Source: Pseudomonas campi
GTDB lineage: Bacteria > Pseudomonadota > Gammaproteobacteria > Pseudomonadales > Pseudomonadaceae
Direction of reading: 5' to 3'
Assembly (NCBI RefSeq): GCF_013200955.2
Contig: NZ_CP053697.2
Span: 682,001-746,000 of the forward strand
Length of the DNA: 64,000 nucleotides
The position numbers were made by a program, and so were the translations under genes. Shown here piece after piece: positions 45,950 through 53,591 of this stretch. The first letter of the stretch is position 1. Each line of letters opens with the position of its first letter. The notes below the pieces were generated by a model. That model was not told where the DNA came from, ran no database searches, and saw nothing but the letters and a program-made list of their open reading frames with translations.

Positions 45950-47392
45950 ATGCTACGCAGACTCTCTCTGGCGCTCGCAGTAGCTTCCGCCGCATCCGGA
46001 ATGGCCTGGGCCGCTGACGCCCCGGCTGGCAGCAAAACCGGTCTGGTGACCGTGTACAACGAGGCGGTGAAGAACAACGCCGACCTGGCCGCCGCCCGCG
46101 CCAACTACGGCGCCATCAGCGAAGTGGTACCGCAGGCCCGTGCCGGCCTGCTGCCGAACCTGTCCGCCGGCGCCGACATGACCAACACCGACACCCAGGT
46201 CGATCGCAGCATCGGCGACCTGGACTCCTCGCGCAGTGGCACCTCCTACCGCGCCAGCCTGAGCCAGCCACTGTTCCGTGCCGACCGCTGGTTCCAGTAC
46301 CAGGCGGCCAAGGCCACCAACGAGCAGGCCAGCCTGGCCTTGTCCGCGACCGAACAGAACCTGATCCTGCAGAGCGCCGAGACCTACTTCGCGGTGCTGC
46401 GCGCCCAGGACACCCTGGCTTCGACCAAGGCCGAAGAAGCGGCGTTCAAGCGCCAGCTGGACCAGGCCAACGAGCGCTTCGACGTCGGCCTGTCGGACAA
46501 GACCGATGTACTGGAAGCCCAGGCCGGTTACGACACTTCCCGCGCCAACCGCATCATCGCCGAGCGCAATGTGCAGGACGCCTTCCAGGCTCTGGTCACC
46601 CTGACCAACAACGAATATGCCGCCATCGAAGGCATCCAGCACACCCTGCCGATCCTGGTGCCGGTGCCGAACGATGCCAAAGCCTGGGTCGATACCGCCG
46701 CCCAGCAGAACCTCAATCTGCAGTCCAGCAACTTTGCCGTGGATGCAGCTGAAGAAACCCTGCGCCAGCGCAAGTCCGGCCATGCGCCGACCCTCGACGC
46801 CGTGGCGCAGTACCAGAAGGGCGACAACGACTCGCTCGGTTTCAACAACAGCGACGCGCTGTCGGTCTACGACGGCGATGCCGAGCAGACCACCATCGGC
46901 CTGCAGCTGAATATCCCGATCTACAGCGGCGGCCTGACCAGCTCGCAAGTGCGCGAGGCCTATCAGACCCTGACCCAGACCGAGCAGGAGCGCGAAAGCC
47001 TGCGCCGGCAGATCGTCGAGAACACCCGCAACCTGCACCGCGCGGTGAACACCGATGTGGAAACCGTACAGGCGCGCAAGCAGTCGATCATCTCCAACCA
47101 GAGCGCCCTGGAAGCCACCGAAATCGGCTATCAGGTCGGTACCCGCAACATCGTCGACGTGCTCGATGCTCAGCGTCAGCTGTACAGCTCGGTGCGTAAC
47201 TACAACGATGCGCGCTACGACTACATCATCAACAACCTGCGCCTGAAACAGGCCGCCGGCACCCTGGCACCGTCCGACCTGGATGCGCTGTCCAGCTTCC
47301 TCAAGCCGGACTACAACCCGGACCAGGACTTCCTGCCGCCGGACCTGGCCAAGGCCGCCGAAGCTCAGCTCAATGGCAACCCCGAGTACTGA
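45950..47392 (+). CDS. tolC: Outer-membrane channel protein TolC (OpmH-like)
   Basis: 480 aa. ATG 45950, AGG 45940-45942. Signal peptide to about residue 22 (AVASAASGMAWA), then the two structural repeats of the OEP fold with long amphipathic helices (QYQAAKATNEQASLALSATEQNLILQSAETYFAVLRAQD and the second-half ATEIGYQVGTRNIVDVLDAQRQLYSSVRNYNDARYDYI). This is the TolC/OpmH type, the channel for type I secretion and RND pumps. In E. coli tolC is next to nudF. A bidirectional terminator follows. Confidence 0.95.
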   Translation: MLRRLSLALAVASAASGMAWAADAPAGSKTGLVTVYNEAVKNNADLAAARANYGAISEVVPQARAGLLPNLSAGADMTNTDTQVDRSIGDLDSSRSGTSYRASLSQPLFRADRWFQYQAAKATNEQASLALSATEQNLILQSAETYFAVLRAQDTLASTKAEEAAFKRQLDQANERFDVGLSDKTDVLEAQAGYDTSRANRIIAERNVQDAFQALVTLTNNEYAAIEGIQHTLPILVPVPNDAKAWVDTAAQQNLNLQSSNFAVDAAEETLRQRKSGHAPTLDAVAQYQKGDNDSLGFNNSDALSVYDGDAEQTTIGLQLNIPIYSGGLTSSQVREAYQTLTQTEQERESLRRQIVENTRNLHRAVNTDVETVQARKQSIISNQSALEATEIGYQVGTRNIVDVLDAQRQLYSSVRNYNDARYDYIINNLRLKQAAGTLAPSDLDALSSFLKPDYNPDQDFLPPDLAKAAEAQLNGNPEY

Positions 47393-47405
47393 GTGACGCG
47401 TAACC

Positions 47406-47433
47406 AAAAAGCCCGGCGGATGCCGGGCTTTTT
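47406..47433. terminator. Bidirectional rho-independent terminator
   Basis: AAAAA-GCCCGGC-GGAT-GCCGGGC-TTTTT: stem 47411-47417 with 47422-47428, T run 47429-47433 and A run 47406-47410. It ends tolC and could also stop transcripts from the minus strand. Confidence 0.92.
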
Positions 47434-47472
47434 CATGGGCGATAGAAACCTATGGAGTAAGGGCGCAACTGA

Positions 47473-47539
47473 TGTAGGAGCAAGCTCTGCTCGCGAAGCT
47501 TTGCGGTGCGCCGGTTCGCGAGCAGGGCTCGCTCCTACA
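47473..47539. repeat. REPIN-like palindrome, family B
   Basis: Arms 47473-47496 (TGTAGGAGCAAGCTCTGCTC) and 47516-47539 are inverted, nearly perfect copies. The right arm contains the TAG stop codon of the convergent flavoprotein gene (47535-47537). Confidence 0.88.
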
Positions 47540-48785
47540 GGGGCAGGCCCCGAGCCTGCAGCCACGCCAATGCGCCCAACCCGGCCGCACGGCCGCTGGC
47601 GAAGCAGGCGGTGAGCAGGTAGCCGCCGGTCGGCGCTTCCCAGTCGAGCATCTCGCCAGCGCAGAACACGCCGGGCAGCCGGTGCAGCATCAGGTTCGCA
47701 TCCAGTTGCTCGAACGGCACGCCGCCGGCGCTGCTGATCGCCTCGTCCAGGGGGCGTGGGCGCAGCAGGCACAGCGGCAGGGCCTTGATCGCCGCCGCCA
47801 GCAGGCCCGGTTCGGCGAATTGTGCGGCGTTGGTCAGCTCGCGCAGCAGCGCGGCCTTGACCCCGTCGAGTCCCAGCTGGCTGTGCAGGTGCTTGGCCAT
47901 GGAGCGCGAACCGCGCGGCTTGGCCAGCAACTGGCTGACCTTCTCCAGCGAGCGATCCGGCTGCAGGTCGAGATGCAGGGTGGCGCTGCCGGTCTGTTCG
48001 ATCTGCTCGCGGATGGCGGCCGAGAGGGCGTAGACCAGGCTGCCCTCCACGCCGACTGCGGTGAGGATGAATTCGCCACGCCGCGGCGCCTCGTCGGCCA
48101 GGGCCAGGGTCACGTTCTTCAGCGGGGCGCCGGCGAACTTGTCACGCAGCAGGGCGCTCCAGCTCGCCACCTCGAAACCACAGTTGGCCGGCTGCAGCGG
48201 GGCGCTGCTCACTCCGCGCTGTTGCAGCAGGGGCACCCAGGCGCCATCGGAACCCAGGCGCGCCCAGCTGCCGCCACCCAGGGCCAGCACGCAGGCATCG
48301 GCGTGGATCGCCTGTTCGCCCTCGCTGGTCTGCAGGCGCAGGCTGCCATCGCTGTTCCAGCCCAGCCAGCGGCTGCGCGTGTGCAGGCGCACGCCGGCCT
48401 CACGCAGGCGCTTGAGCCAGGCGCGCAGTAGCGGCGCGGCTTTCATGTCGCTGGGGAACACGCGGCCGGAGGTGCCGACGAAGGTGTCGATGCCCAGGCC
48501 ATGGATCCAGGCGCGCAGGCTGTCGGCATCGAAGTCGGCGAGCAAGCCGGCGACTTCCTCGCGGCGCTCGCGGTAGCGGCCGAGGAACGCCGCTTTCGGT
48601 TCTGAGTGGGTGATGTTCATCCCGCCGACCCCGGCCAGGAGAAACTTGCGCCCCAGCGAGGGCATGGCGTCGTACAGCTCGACGCGCACGCCGGCATTGG
48701 CCAGCACTTCGGCGGCCATCAGCCCGGCGGGGCCGCCACCGATGATGGCGACTGTGGGCGATTGCGGAGGCGAAACTGCAGGCAT
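47535..48785 (-). CDS. HI0933/YhiN-type flavoprotein (NAD(P)/FAD-dependent oxidoreductase)
   Basis: 416 aa. N-terminal dinucleotide-binding motif VAIIGGGPAGLMAAEVLANAGVRVELYD, the GRKFLLAGVGGMNITHSE motif typical of HI0933-like proteins, and a C-terminal motif LPGVFCAGEMLDWEAPTGGYLLTACFASGRAAG. It is of the length and pattern of the pseudomonad TIGR03862 group. The reaction is unknown. Its stop is within a REPIN arm. The upstream TM2 gene is 60 bp away in the same orientation. Confidence 0.88.
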   Translation of the reverse strand: MPAVSPPQSPTVAIIGGGPAGLMAAEVLANAGVRVELYDAMPSLGRKFLLAGVGGMNITHSEPKAAFLGRYRERREEVAGLLADFDADSLRAWIHGLGIDTFVGTSGRVFPSDMKAAPLLRAWLKRLREAGVRLHTRSRWLGWNSDGSLRLQTSEGEQAIHADACVLALGGGSWARLGSDGAWVPLLQQRGVSSAPLQPANCGFEVASWSALLRDKFAGAPLKNVTLALADEAPRRGEFILTAVGVEGSLVYALSAAIREQIEQTGSATLHLDLQPDRSLEKVSQLLAKPRGSRSMAKHLHSQLGLDGVKAALLRELTNAAQFAEPGLLAAAIKALPLCLLRPRPLDEAISSAGGVPFEQLDANLMLHRLPGVFCAGEMLDWEAPTGGYLLTACFASGRAAGLGALAWLQARGLPL

Positions 48786-48846
48786 GGCGAGTGACGAGCG
48801 GCGATAGAGGTGGCGATTCTACATCAGCAATCGGTAGCCGCCTGCG

Positions 48847-49305
48847 TCAGTCCGGCCGCTCCAGCAGCAGCTCGCTGAACTCGATGGGCGCGGCGGGATC
48901 GCTGAGGGCCACGATCATGATGGCCAGGAGCAGCGCGACGGCGATGAGCAGCAGGCCGACGCTGACGATGGCGATCAACCAGCTGCTGCCATCGGTATGG
49001 CCGTAGCGCTCTTTCCAGTCTTGCTTGTCGGTCGCCAGGAAGCTGATCGCCTCCACCAGGGCAACCAGCATGGGAATGCCGCTCCAGCACAGCAGCAGGT
49101 AGAACAGGCCCCACCATTGGCCCAGGTAGAAACGGTGCATGCCCAGGCCACCGAGAAACAGGGCGAGCAGGCCGGCGACTATCTGGTTGCGCGGCTTGAG
49201 GTTTTGCCCGGCGTTGCAGGCGGGGCAGTGATTGTCCAGCCGGCCGATGGCCGTGCCGCAGTAGCGGCAGTAAACGTGTTGGGCGGTGGCGGGCTGGGCT
49301 GGCAT
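48847..49305 (-). CDS. TM2-domain membrane protein with N-terminal zinc ribbon
   Basis: 152 aa. ATG 49305 preferred to 49314 because AGGA lies 8 nt upstream of it. Residues 9-32 form a zinc ribbon (CRYCGTAIGRLDNHCPAC). Then the TM2 pair: NQIVAGLLALFLGGLGMHRFYLGQWWGLFYLLLCWSGIPMLVALVEAI. A third hydrophobic segment (LIAIVSVGLLLIAVALLLAIMIVAL) follows. TM2 proteins are small inner-membrane proteins with no settled role. Confidence 0.8.
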   Translation of the reverse strand: MPAQPATAQHVYCRYCGTAIGRLDNHCPACNAGQNLKPRNQIVAGLLALFLGGLGMHRFYLGQWWGLFYLLLCWSGIPMLVALVEAISFLATDKQDWKERYGHTDGSSWLIAIVSVGLLLIAVALLLAIMIVALSDPAAPIEFSELLLERPD

Positions 49306-49372
49306 GGGTAACATCCTGTCGGTGAGGCGGCGATCCTAGCAATGCCGGCCCTGCGGCGGCTAGCCGCGGGGG

Positions 49373-50290
49373 TCAGGCCCGCAGGGCCTGCAGCACCCGC
49401 GCCGCGCTGTGGTGGAGGATGCCGTGGCGGCGCGCCAGGGCCGCGCGGTCTTTGTCGTAGCCGCCACCGATCAGGCCGACCACCGGAATCTCGCGCTCCA
49501 GGCAATGGCGCAGCACCGCTTCATCGCGGGCGGCGATGCCGGCGTCGGTCAGTTGCAGATAGCCAAGGGCGTCATCGCGGTGTACGTCGACGCCAGCGTC
49601 GTACAGCACGATATCCGGCTGGTAGAGGGCCAGCAGGTAGCCGAGGCTGTCGTTGACCACCTTGAGATAGGCGGCGTCACCCATGCCGATCGGCAGGCCG
49701 ATGTCCCAGTCGCTGTTGGCCTTGCGTGCCGGGAAGTTCTTCTCGCAGTGCAGCGACACGGTGATGGCGTCGGGCACGTTTTCCAGGATGCGCGCGCTGC
49801 CGTCGCCCTGGTGCACGTCGCAGTCGAAGATCAGTACGCGCCCGGCCTGACCGCTTTCCAGCAGATGCAGGGCCACCACCGCCAGGTCGTTGAAAATGCA
49901 GAAACCGGAGGCATGGTCGAAGTGGGCATGGTGAGTGCCGCCGGCCAGGTGGCAGGCGATACCGTGCTGCAGCGCCAGCTCGGCGGCCAGCAGCGAGCCG
50001 CCCACCGCACGCACGGTGCGCCGGGCCAGGGCTTCACTCCAGGGCAGGCCGAGGCGGCGCTGCTCCTGCGCGGTCAGCTCGCCGGCGAGAAAACGCTCGA
50101 TATAGGCCGGGCAGTGGGCCAGGGCCAGCACCTCGGGCGGGCAGATCTGCGGGCGCTGCAGTTCGCTGTCGGTCGTCAGGCCGCTGTCCACCAGGTGATC
50201 GCGCAGCAGGCGAAACTTCTCCATCGGGAAGCGATGGCCGGCCGGGAAGGGCGGGCTGTAGTCGTCGTGGTAGACCAGCGGCAGGTACAT
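49373..50290 (-). CDS. Histone deacetylase-like amidohydrolase
   Basis: 305 aa. Arginase/deacetylase fold motifs: HHAHFDHASGFCIFNDLA (tandem catalytic His), LIFDCDVHQGDGSARIL (zinc Asp-His), YDAGVDVHRDDALGYL and GLIGGGYDKD. ATG 50290 chosen because it starts MYLPLVYHDDYSPPFPAGHRF as in the family. Bacterial members deacetylate polyamines or other small molecules. It diverges from the SagB-type gene; the intergenic space is 73 bp. Confidence 0.88.
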   Translation of the reverse strand: MYLPLVYHDDYSPPFPAGHRFPMEKFRLLRDHLVDSGLTTDSELQRPQICPPEVLALAHCPAYIERFLAGELTAQEQRRLGLPWSEALARRTVRAVGGSLLAAELALQHGIACHLAGGTHHAHFDHASGFCIFNDLAVVALHLLESGQAGRVLIFDCDVHQGDGSARILENVPDAITVSLHCEKNFPARKANSDWDIGLPIGMGDAAYLKVVNDSLGYLLALYQPDIVLYDAGVDVHRDDALGYLQLTDAGIAARDEAVLRHCLEREIPVVGLIGGGYDKDRAALARRHGILHHSAARVLQALRA

Positions 50291-50363
50291 CGGACGGCTC
50301 TCGTGATCACGCGGCAGGCAGTATGCTGTGGGCCTTGTCACTGGCTCAAGGAGCCGTCGCCCG

Positions 50364-51977
50364 ATGGATGCCGAACAGGCCGTACGCGCCTACCACCAGC
50401 TCAGCAAGCATCGCCCGGATGGTTATGCGCCGGGGCCCGGCCAGCTCGACTGGGCGACCCAGCCGGCGCCGTTCCGCCGATACACCGGGGCGCGGCTGAT
50501 CGAGTTGTGGCAGCGCCCGCAGGAGGAGTCGCCGGGCTACGACGCGGTGTTTGCAGAGCCGCTCGGCGCGCCGGCCGAGCTGAACCGCGCCAGCCTGGCG
50601 CAACTGCTGTACGACAGCCTGGCGCTGTCGGCCTGGAAGGAGGCTGGCGGCAATCGCTGGGCGCTGCGGGTCAATCCGTCGTCGGGCAACCTGCACCCGA
50701 CCGAGGCCTACCTGCTGCTGCCGCCCGGTGTGGTGGACGAGGCCGGCGTGCTGGCCCATTACGCGCCCGATCAGCATGCTCTGGAGCTGCGCGCCGAGCT
50801 GCCGGCGGCGCTGGGCGAGCAACTGCGTGAAGCGCTGCCGGTTGGCGGCCTCCTGCTGGGCCTGGCCAGCATTCCCTGGCGCGAGGCGTGGAAGTACGGC
50901 GAGCGCGCTTACCGTTACTGCCAGCACGACCTCGGCCACGCGCTGGCCTGCTTGAGTATTGCCGCCAGCCTCCACGGCTGGCAGGTGCGCCTGCTGCGCG
51001 GGGTGGCGGAGGCTCGCCTGGACGGCCTGCTCGGCCTTGATCGCGAGGGCTTCCACGAAGCCGAGCACGCCGACTGCCTGCTGTGGATCGGTCCGCCGCA
51101 GTCGGGTGAGTTCAAGCTGCCGAGCAGTCTGCTCAATGGCCTGGCCGCGCTGGAGCAGGCCGGGCAGCCCAATCGCCTGTCGCGCCACTACCGCGATTGG
51201 CCGGAGCTGGCGCGGGTGCAGGCCGTGTGCCGCGCGCCAGGATTGTCGCCGGCTGAGTGGACGGCGCCGACAGGTCTGCTGGCCACGGACAACCCCGGCC
51301 TGCCGTTGCGGCCGATCCTGCACCGGCGGCGCAGCGCCCAGTCTTTCGACGGGCGTAGCGGCATTCACGCCGAGCTGCTGTTCGCCTGGCTGCGGCGTCT
51401 GCTGCCGGGCCATTCGCCGGTGCCCTTCGCCGTGCTCGGTACGCCGGCACAGGTCGATTTGCTGCTGTTCGTCCACCGTGTTCAAGGCCTGGAGCCCGGC
51501 CTGTACTGGCTGTCGCGCGGCGACGGGCAAGCTCAGCCAGAGGGGCTGCGTGCGGATTTCGCCTGGCAGCCTGCGCATGCCGAGCTGCCGCTGTACCGCC
51601 TGTTGACTGGCGATGCCCGTGGCCTGGCCGGCTTCCTCTCCTGCGGCCAGGACATCGCCAGCGATGGCTGTGTAGCCCTGGCCATGCTGGCGCGCTTCGA
51701 CCAGGCCCTGGGCGAGGGCGCCTGGCACTATCCACGGCTGTACTGGGAGTGCGGGCAGATCGGCCAGCTGCTCTATCTGGAAGCCGAGGCGGCGGGCCTG
51801 TCCGGCACCGGAATCGGCTGTTTCTTCGACGATCAGGTGCATGAATTGCTCGAACTGGCCGACAGCCGCTGGCAAAGTCTTTACCATTTCACCATTGGCC
51901 GCGCGGTGTGGGATGAGCGTCTCTCCTCGCAGCCGGCCTACCCCGTATTGCGCCGCCCCGAGGGAGGGGAATCATGA
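50364..51977 (+). CDS. Twin-domain SagB-type nitroreductase-family oxidoreductase
   Basis: 537 aa. AAGGAG (50348-50353) precedes ATG 50364. The N-terminal half (about 1-270) has SagB hallmarks: HPRPD-type TPxxYK replaced by FRRYTGARLIELWQ, then ALRVNPSSGNLHPTEAYLLL and AWKYGERAYRYCQHDLGHALA. The C-terminal half repeats the fold (LHRRRSAQSFDG, RLYWECGQIGQLLYLEAEAAGLSGTGIGCFFDD). SagB enzymes use FMN and oxidise azolines, usually beside YcaO. No YcaO or precursor peptide lies here. It overlaps tesB by 4 nt. Confidence 0.82.
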   Translation: MDAEQAVRAYHQLSKHRPDGYAPGPGQLDWATQPAPFRRYTGARLIELWQRPQEESPGYDAVFAEPLGAPAELNRASLAQLLYDSLALSAWKEAGGNRWALRVNPSSGNLHPTEAYLLLPPGVVDEAGVLAHYAPDQHALELRAELPAALGEQLREALPVGGLLLGLASIPWREAWKYGERAYRYCQHDLGHALACLSIAASLHGWQVRLLRGVAEARLDGLLGLDREGFHEAEHADCLLWIGPPQSGEFKLPSSLLNGLAALEQAGQPNRLSRHYRDWPELARVQAVCRAPGLSPAEWTAPTGLLATDNPGLPLRPILHRRRSAQSFDGRSGIHAELLFAWLRRLLPGHSPVPFAVLGTPAQVDLLLFVHRVQGLEPGLYWLSRGDGQAQPEGLRADFAWQPAHAELPLYRLLTGDARGLAGFLSCGQDIASDGCVALAMLARFDQALGEGAWHYPRLYWECGQIGQLLYLEAEAAGLSGTGIGCFFDDQVHELLELADSRWQSLYHFTIGRAVWDERLSSQPAYPVLRRPEGGES

Positions 51978-52843
51978 GTCAAGTGCTGGAAGATCTGGTG
52001 GCCCTGCTAAGCCTGGAGCAAATCGAGGAAAACCTGTTCCGCGGCCTGAGCCAGGACCTTGGCTTCCGCCAGCTGTTCGGCGGCCAGGTGCTCGGCCAGT
52101 GCGTGTCGGCGGCCAGCCAGACGGTGGAGGAAGCGCGCCACGTGCATTCCCTGCACGGCTACTTCCTACGTCCCGGCGACGCCAGCCTGCCGGTGGTGTA
52201 CCAGGTCGAGCGCATCCGCGACGGTGGCAGCTTCAGCACCCGGCGGGTCACGGCGATTCAGAAGGGCCAGCCGATCTTCTCCTGCGCCGCTTCTTTCCAG
52301 TTCGACGAGCAGGGCTTCAGCCACCAGCTGCCGATGCCCGACGTGCCCGGCCCGGAAAACCTGCCCTCGGAAACCGAGCTGGCGCGCCAGGTCGCACAGC
52401 TGATCCCGGAGCGCATGCGCGAGCGCATGACCAGCGACAAGCCGATCGAGATCCGCCCGGTGACGCGCATCAACCCCTTCGCGCCCGAGCCGTGCGAGCC
52501 GGTCAAATATGTCTGGTTCCGCGCCGCCGGTACGCTGCCGGCCGAGCCGCAGCTGCACAAGTTCCTGCTGGCCTACGCCAGTGACTTCAACCTGCTGACC
52601 ACCTCGATGCAGCCGCACGGCGTCTCGGTGTTCCAGAAGTTCATGCAGGTCGCCAGCCTCGACCATGCGCTGTGGTTCCACGGCGATCTGCGCATGGACG
52701 ACTGGCTGCTGTACGCCATGGACAGCCCCTGGGCCGGCAACGCCCGCGGCTTTGCCCGCGCCAGCATCTTCAATCGCAGCGGCCAGTTGGTGGCGTCGTC
52801 CTGCCAGGAGGGGCTGACCCGCCTGCGCGAGGATTGGAAGTGA
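51974..52843 (+). CDS. tesB: Acyl-CoA thioesterase II
   Basis: 289 aa, the expected length. Double-hotdog pattern: FRGLSQDLGFRQLFGGQVLGQCVSAASQTV near the N-terminus, with SLHGYFLRPGD and DGGSFSTRRVTAIQ, then SLDHALWFHGDLRMDDWLLYAMDSPWAGNARGFARASIFNRSG. The ATG overlaps the stop of the SagB-type gene (ATGA), so the two are translationally coupled. TesB hydrolyses a broad range of acyl-CoAs in the cytoplasm. Confidence 0.96.
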   Translation: MSQVLEDLVALLSLEQIEENLFRGLSQDLGFRQLFGGQVLGQCVSAASQTVEEARHVHSLHGYFLRPGDASLPVVYQVERIRDGGSFSTRRVTAIQKGQPIFSCAASFQFDEQGFSHQLPMPDVPGPENLPSETELARQVAQLIPERMRERMTSDKPIEIRPVTRINPFAPEPCEPVKYVWFRAAGTLPAEPQLHKFLLAYASDFNLLTTSMQPHGVSVFQKFMQVASLDHALWFHGDLRMDDWLLYAMDSPWAGNARGFARASIFNRSGQLVASSCQEGLTRLREDWK

Positions 52844-52846
52844 CAG

Positions 52847-52897
52847 GTAGGGCGGGTGAAACCCGCGCTTTGCGGACGCGGGTTTCACCCGCCCTAC
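52847..52897. repeat. REP-type palindrome, family C (GTAGGGCGGG...)
   Basis: Two perfect 21-nt arms (52847-52867 and 52877-52897) starting GTAGGGCGGGTGAAACC with a 9-nt loop. It ends only 4 bp before the start codon of the HAD phosphatase gene. Confidence 0.9.
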
Positions 52898-52901
52898 GAC
52901 C

Positions 52902-53504
52902 ATGAGCGTCGTTCGACTACGCAGTAGCCGGCACTGGGTGTTCGACATGGACGGCACCCTGACCATCGCCGTGCATGACTTCGAGGCGATCAAGCGCGCC
53001 CTGGCGATCCCCGCCTGCGACGACATCCTCCATCACCTGGCCGCGCTGCCGGCGGACGAAGCGGCGGCCAAGCATGCCTGGTTGCTCGAGCACGAACGCG
53101 AGCTGGCCCTGGCCGCGCAGCCGGCGCCGGGAGCCGTGGAGCTGGTGCGCGAACTGCAGCAGCGCGACTGCCGCCTCGGCATCCTCACCCGCAACGCCCA
53201 CGAACTGGCGCTGCTGACCCTGCAGGCGATCGGCCTCGGCGACTGCTTTGTCAGTCGCGATGTGGTCGGCCGTGACGAGGCGCCGCCCAAGCCGCATCCC
53301 GGCGGCCTGCTGCAGCTGGCTGGGCAATGGCAAGTGGCGCCGCAGCAACTGGTGATGGTCGGTGACTACCGCTTCGACCTCGACTGCGCCCGCGCCGCTG
53401 GAGCTTGCGGCGTGCTGGTCAACCTGGCGGAGAATCCCTGGCCGGAACTGGCCGATCACTTCGCCGTGGATTGCCACGCCCTGCTCGCCCAGGTTCAGGG
53501 CTAA
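52902..53504 (+). CDS. HAD-superfamily hydrolase (phosphatase)
   Basis: 200 aa. Motif I HWVFDMDGTLTIAVHDFEAIK, motif II ILTRNAHE, motif III Lys (PPKPHPGG) and motif IV MVGDYRFDLDCARAAG are all present. It resembles Gph/PPase-type HAD proteins in pseudomonads. The ATG at 52902 is 4 bp after a REP hairpin, so no Shine-Dalgarno is available outside the palindrome. It is flanked on both sides by family C REP elements, suggesting the repeats are hot spots here. Confidence 0.88.
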   Translation: MSVVRLRSSRHWVFDMDGTLTIAVHDFEAIKRALAIPACDDILHHLAALPADEAAAKHAWLLEHERELALAAQPAPGAVELVRELQQRDCRLGILTRNAHELALLTLQAIGLGDCFVSRDVVGRDEAPPKPHPGGLLQLAGQWQVAPQQLVMVGDYRFDLDCARAAGACGVLVNLAENPWPELADHFAVDCHALLAQVQG

Positions 53505-53507
53505 CGC

Positions 53508-53557
53508 GTAGGGCGGGTGCAACCCGCGCTGGCCGGCGCGGGGTTCACCCGTCCTAG
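53508..53557. repeat. REP-type palindrome, family C
   Basis: Left arm 53508-53528 (GTAGGGCGGGTGCAACCCGC) and right arm about 53537-53557 are inverted with a few mismatches. Same family as 52847-52897. Lies between the HAD gene and the convergent acyl-CoA synthetase. Confidence 0.8.
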
Positions 53558-53560
53558 GCG

Positions 53561-53591
53561 TCAGTAGCGATAGGCCTCAGTAGCGATAGGC
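53561..53591. repeat. 15-bp tandem duplication at the end of the acyl-CoA synthetase gene
   Basis: TCAGTAGCGATAGGC occurs at 53561-53575 and again at 53577-53591, one base apart. On the minus strand each copy reads as AYRY-stop, so the outer copy is a duplicate of the gene's last codons lying beyond its stop. Confidence 0.85.
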
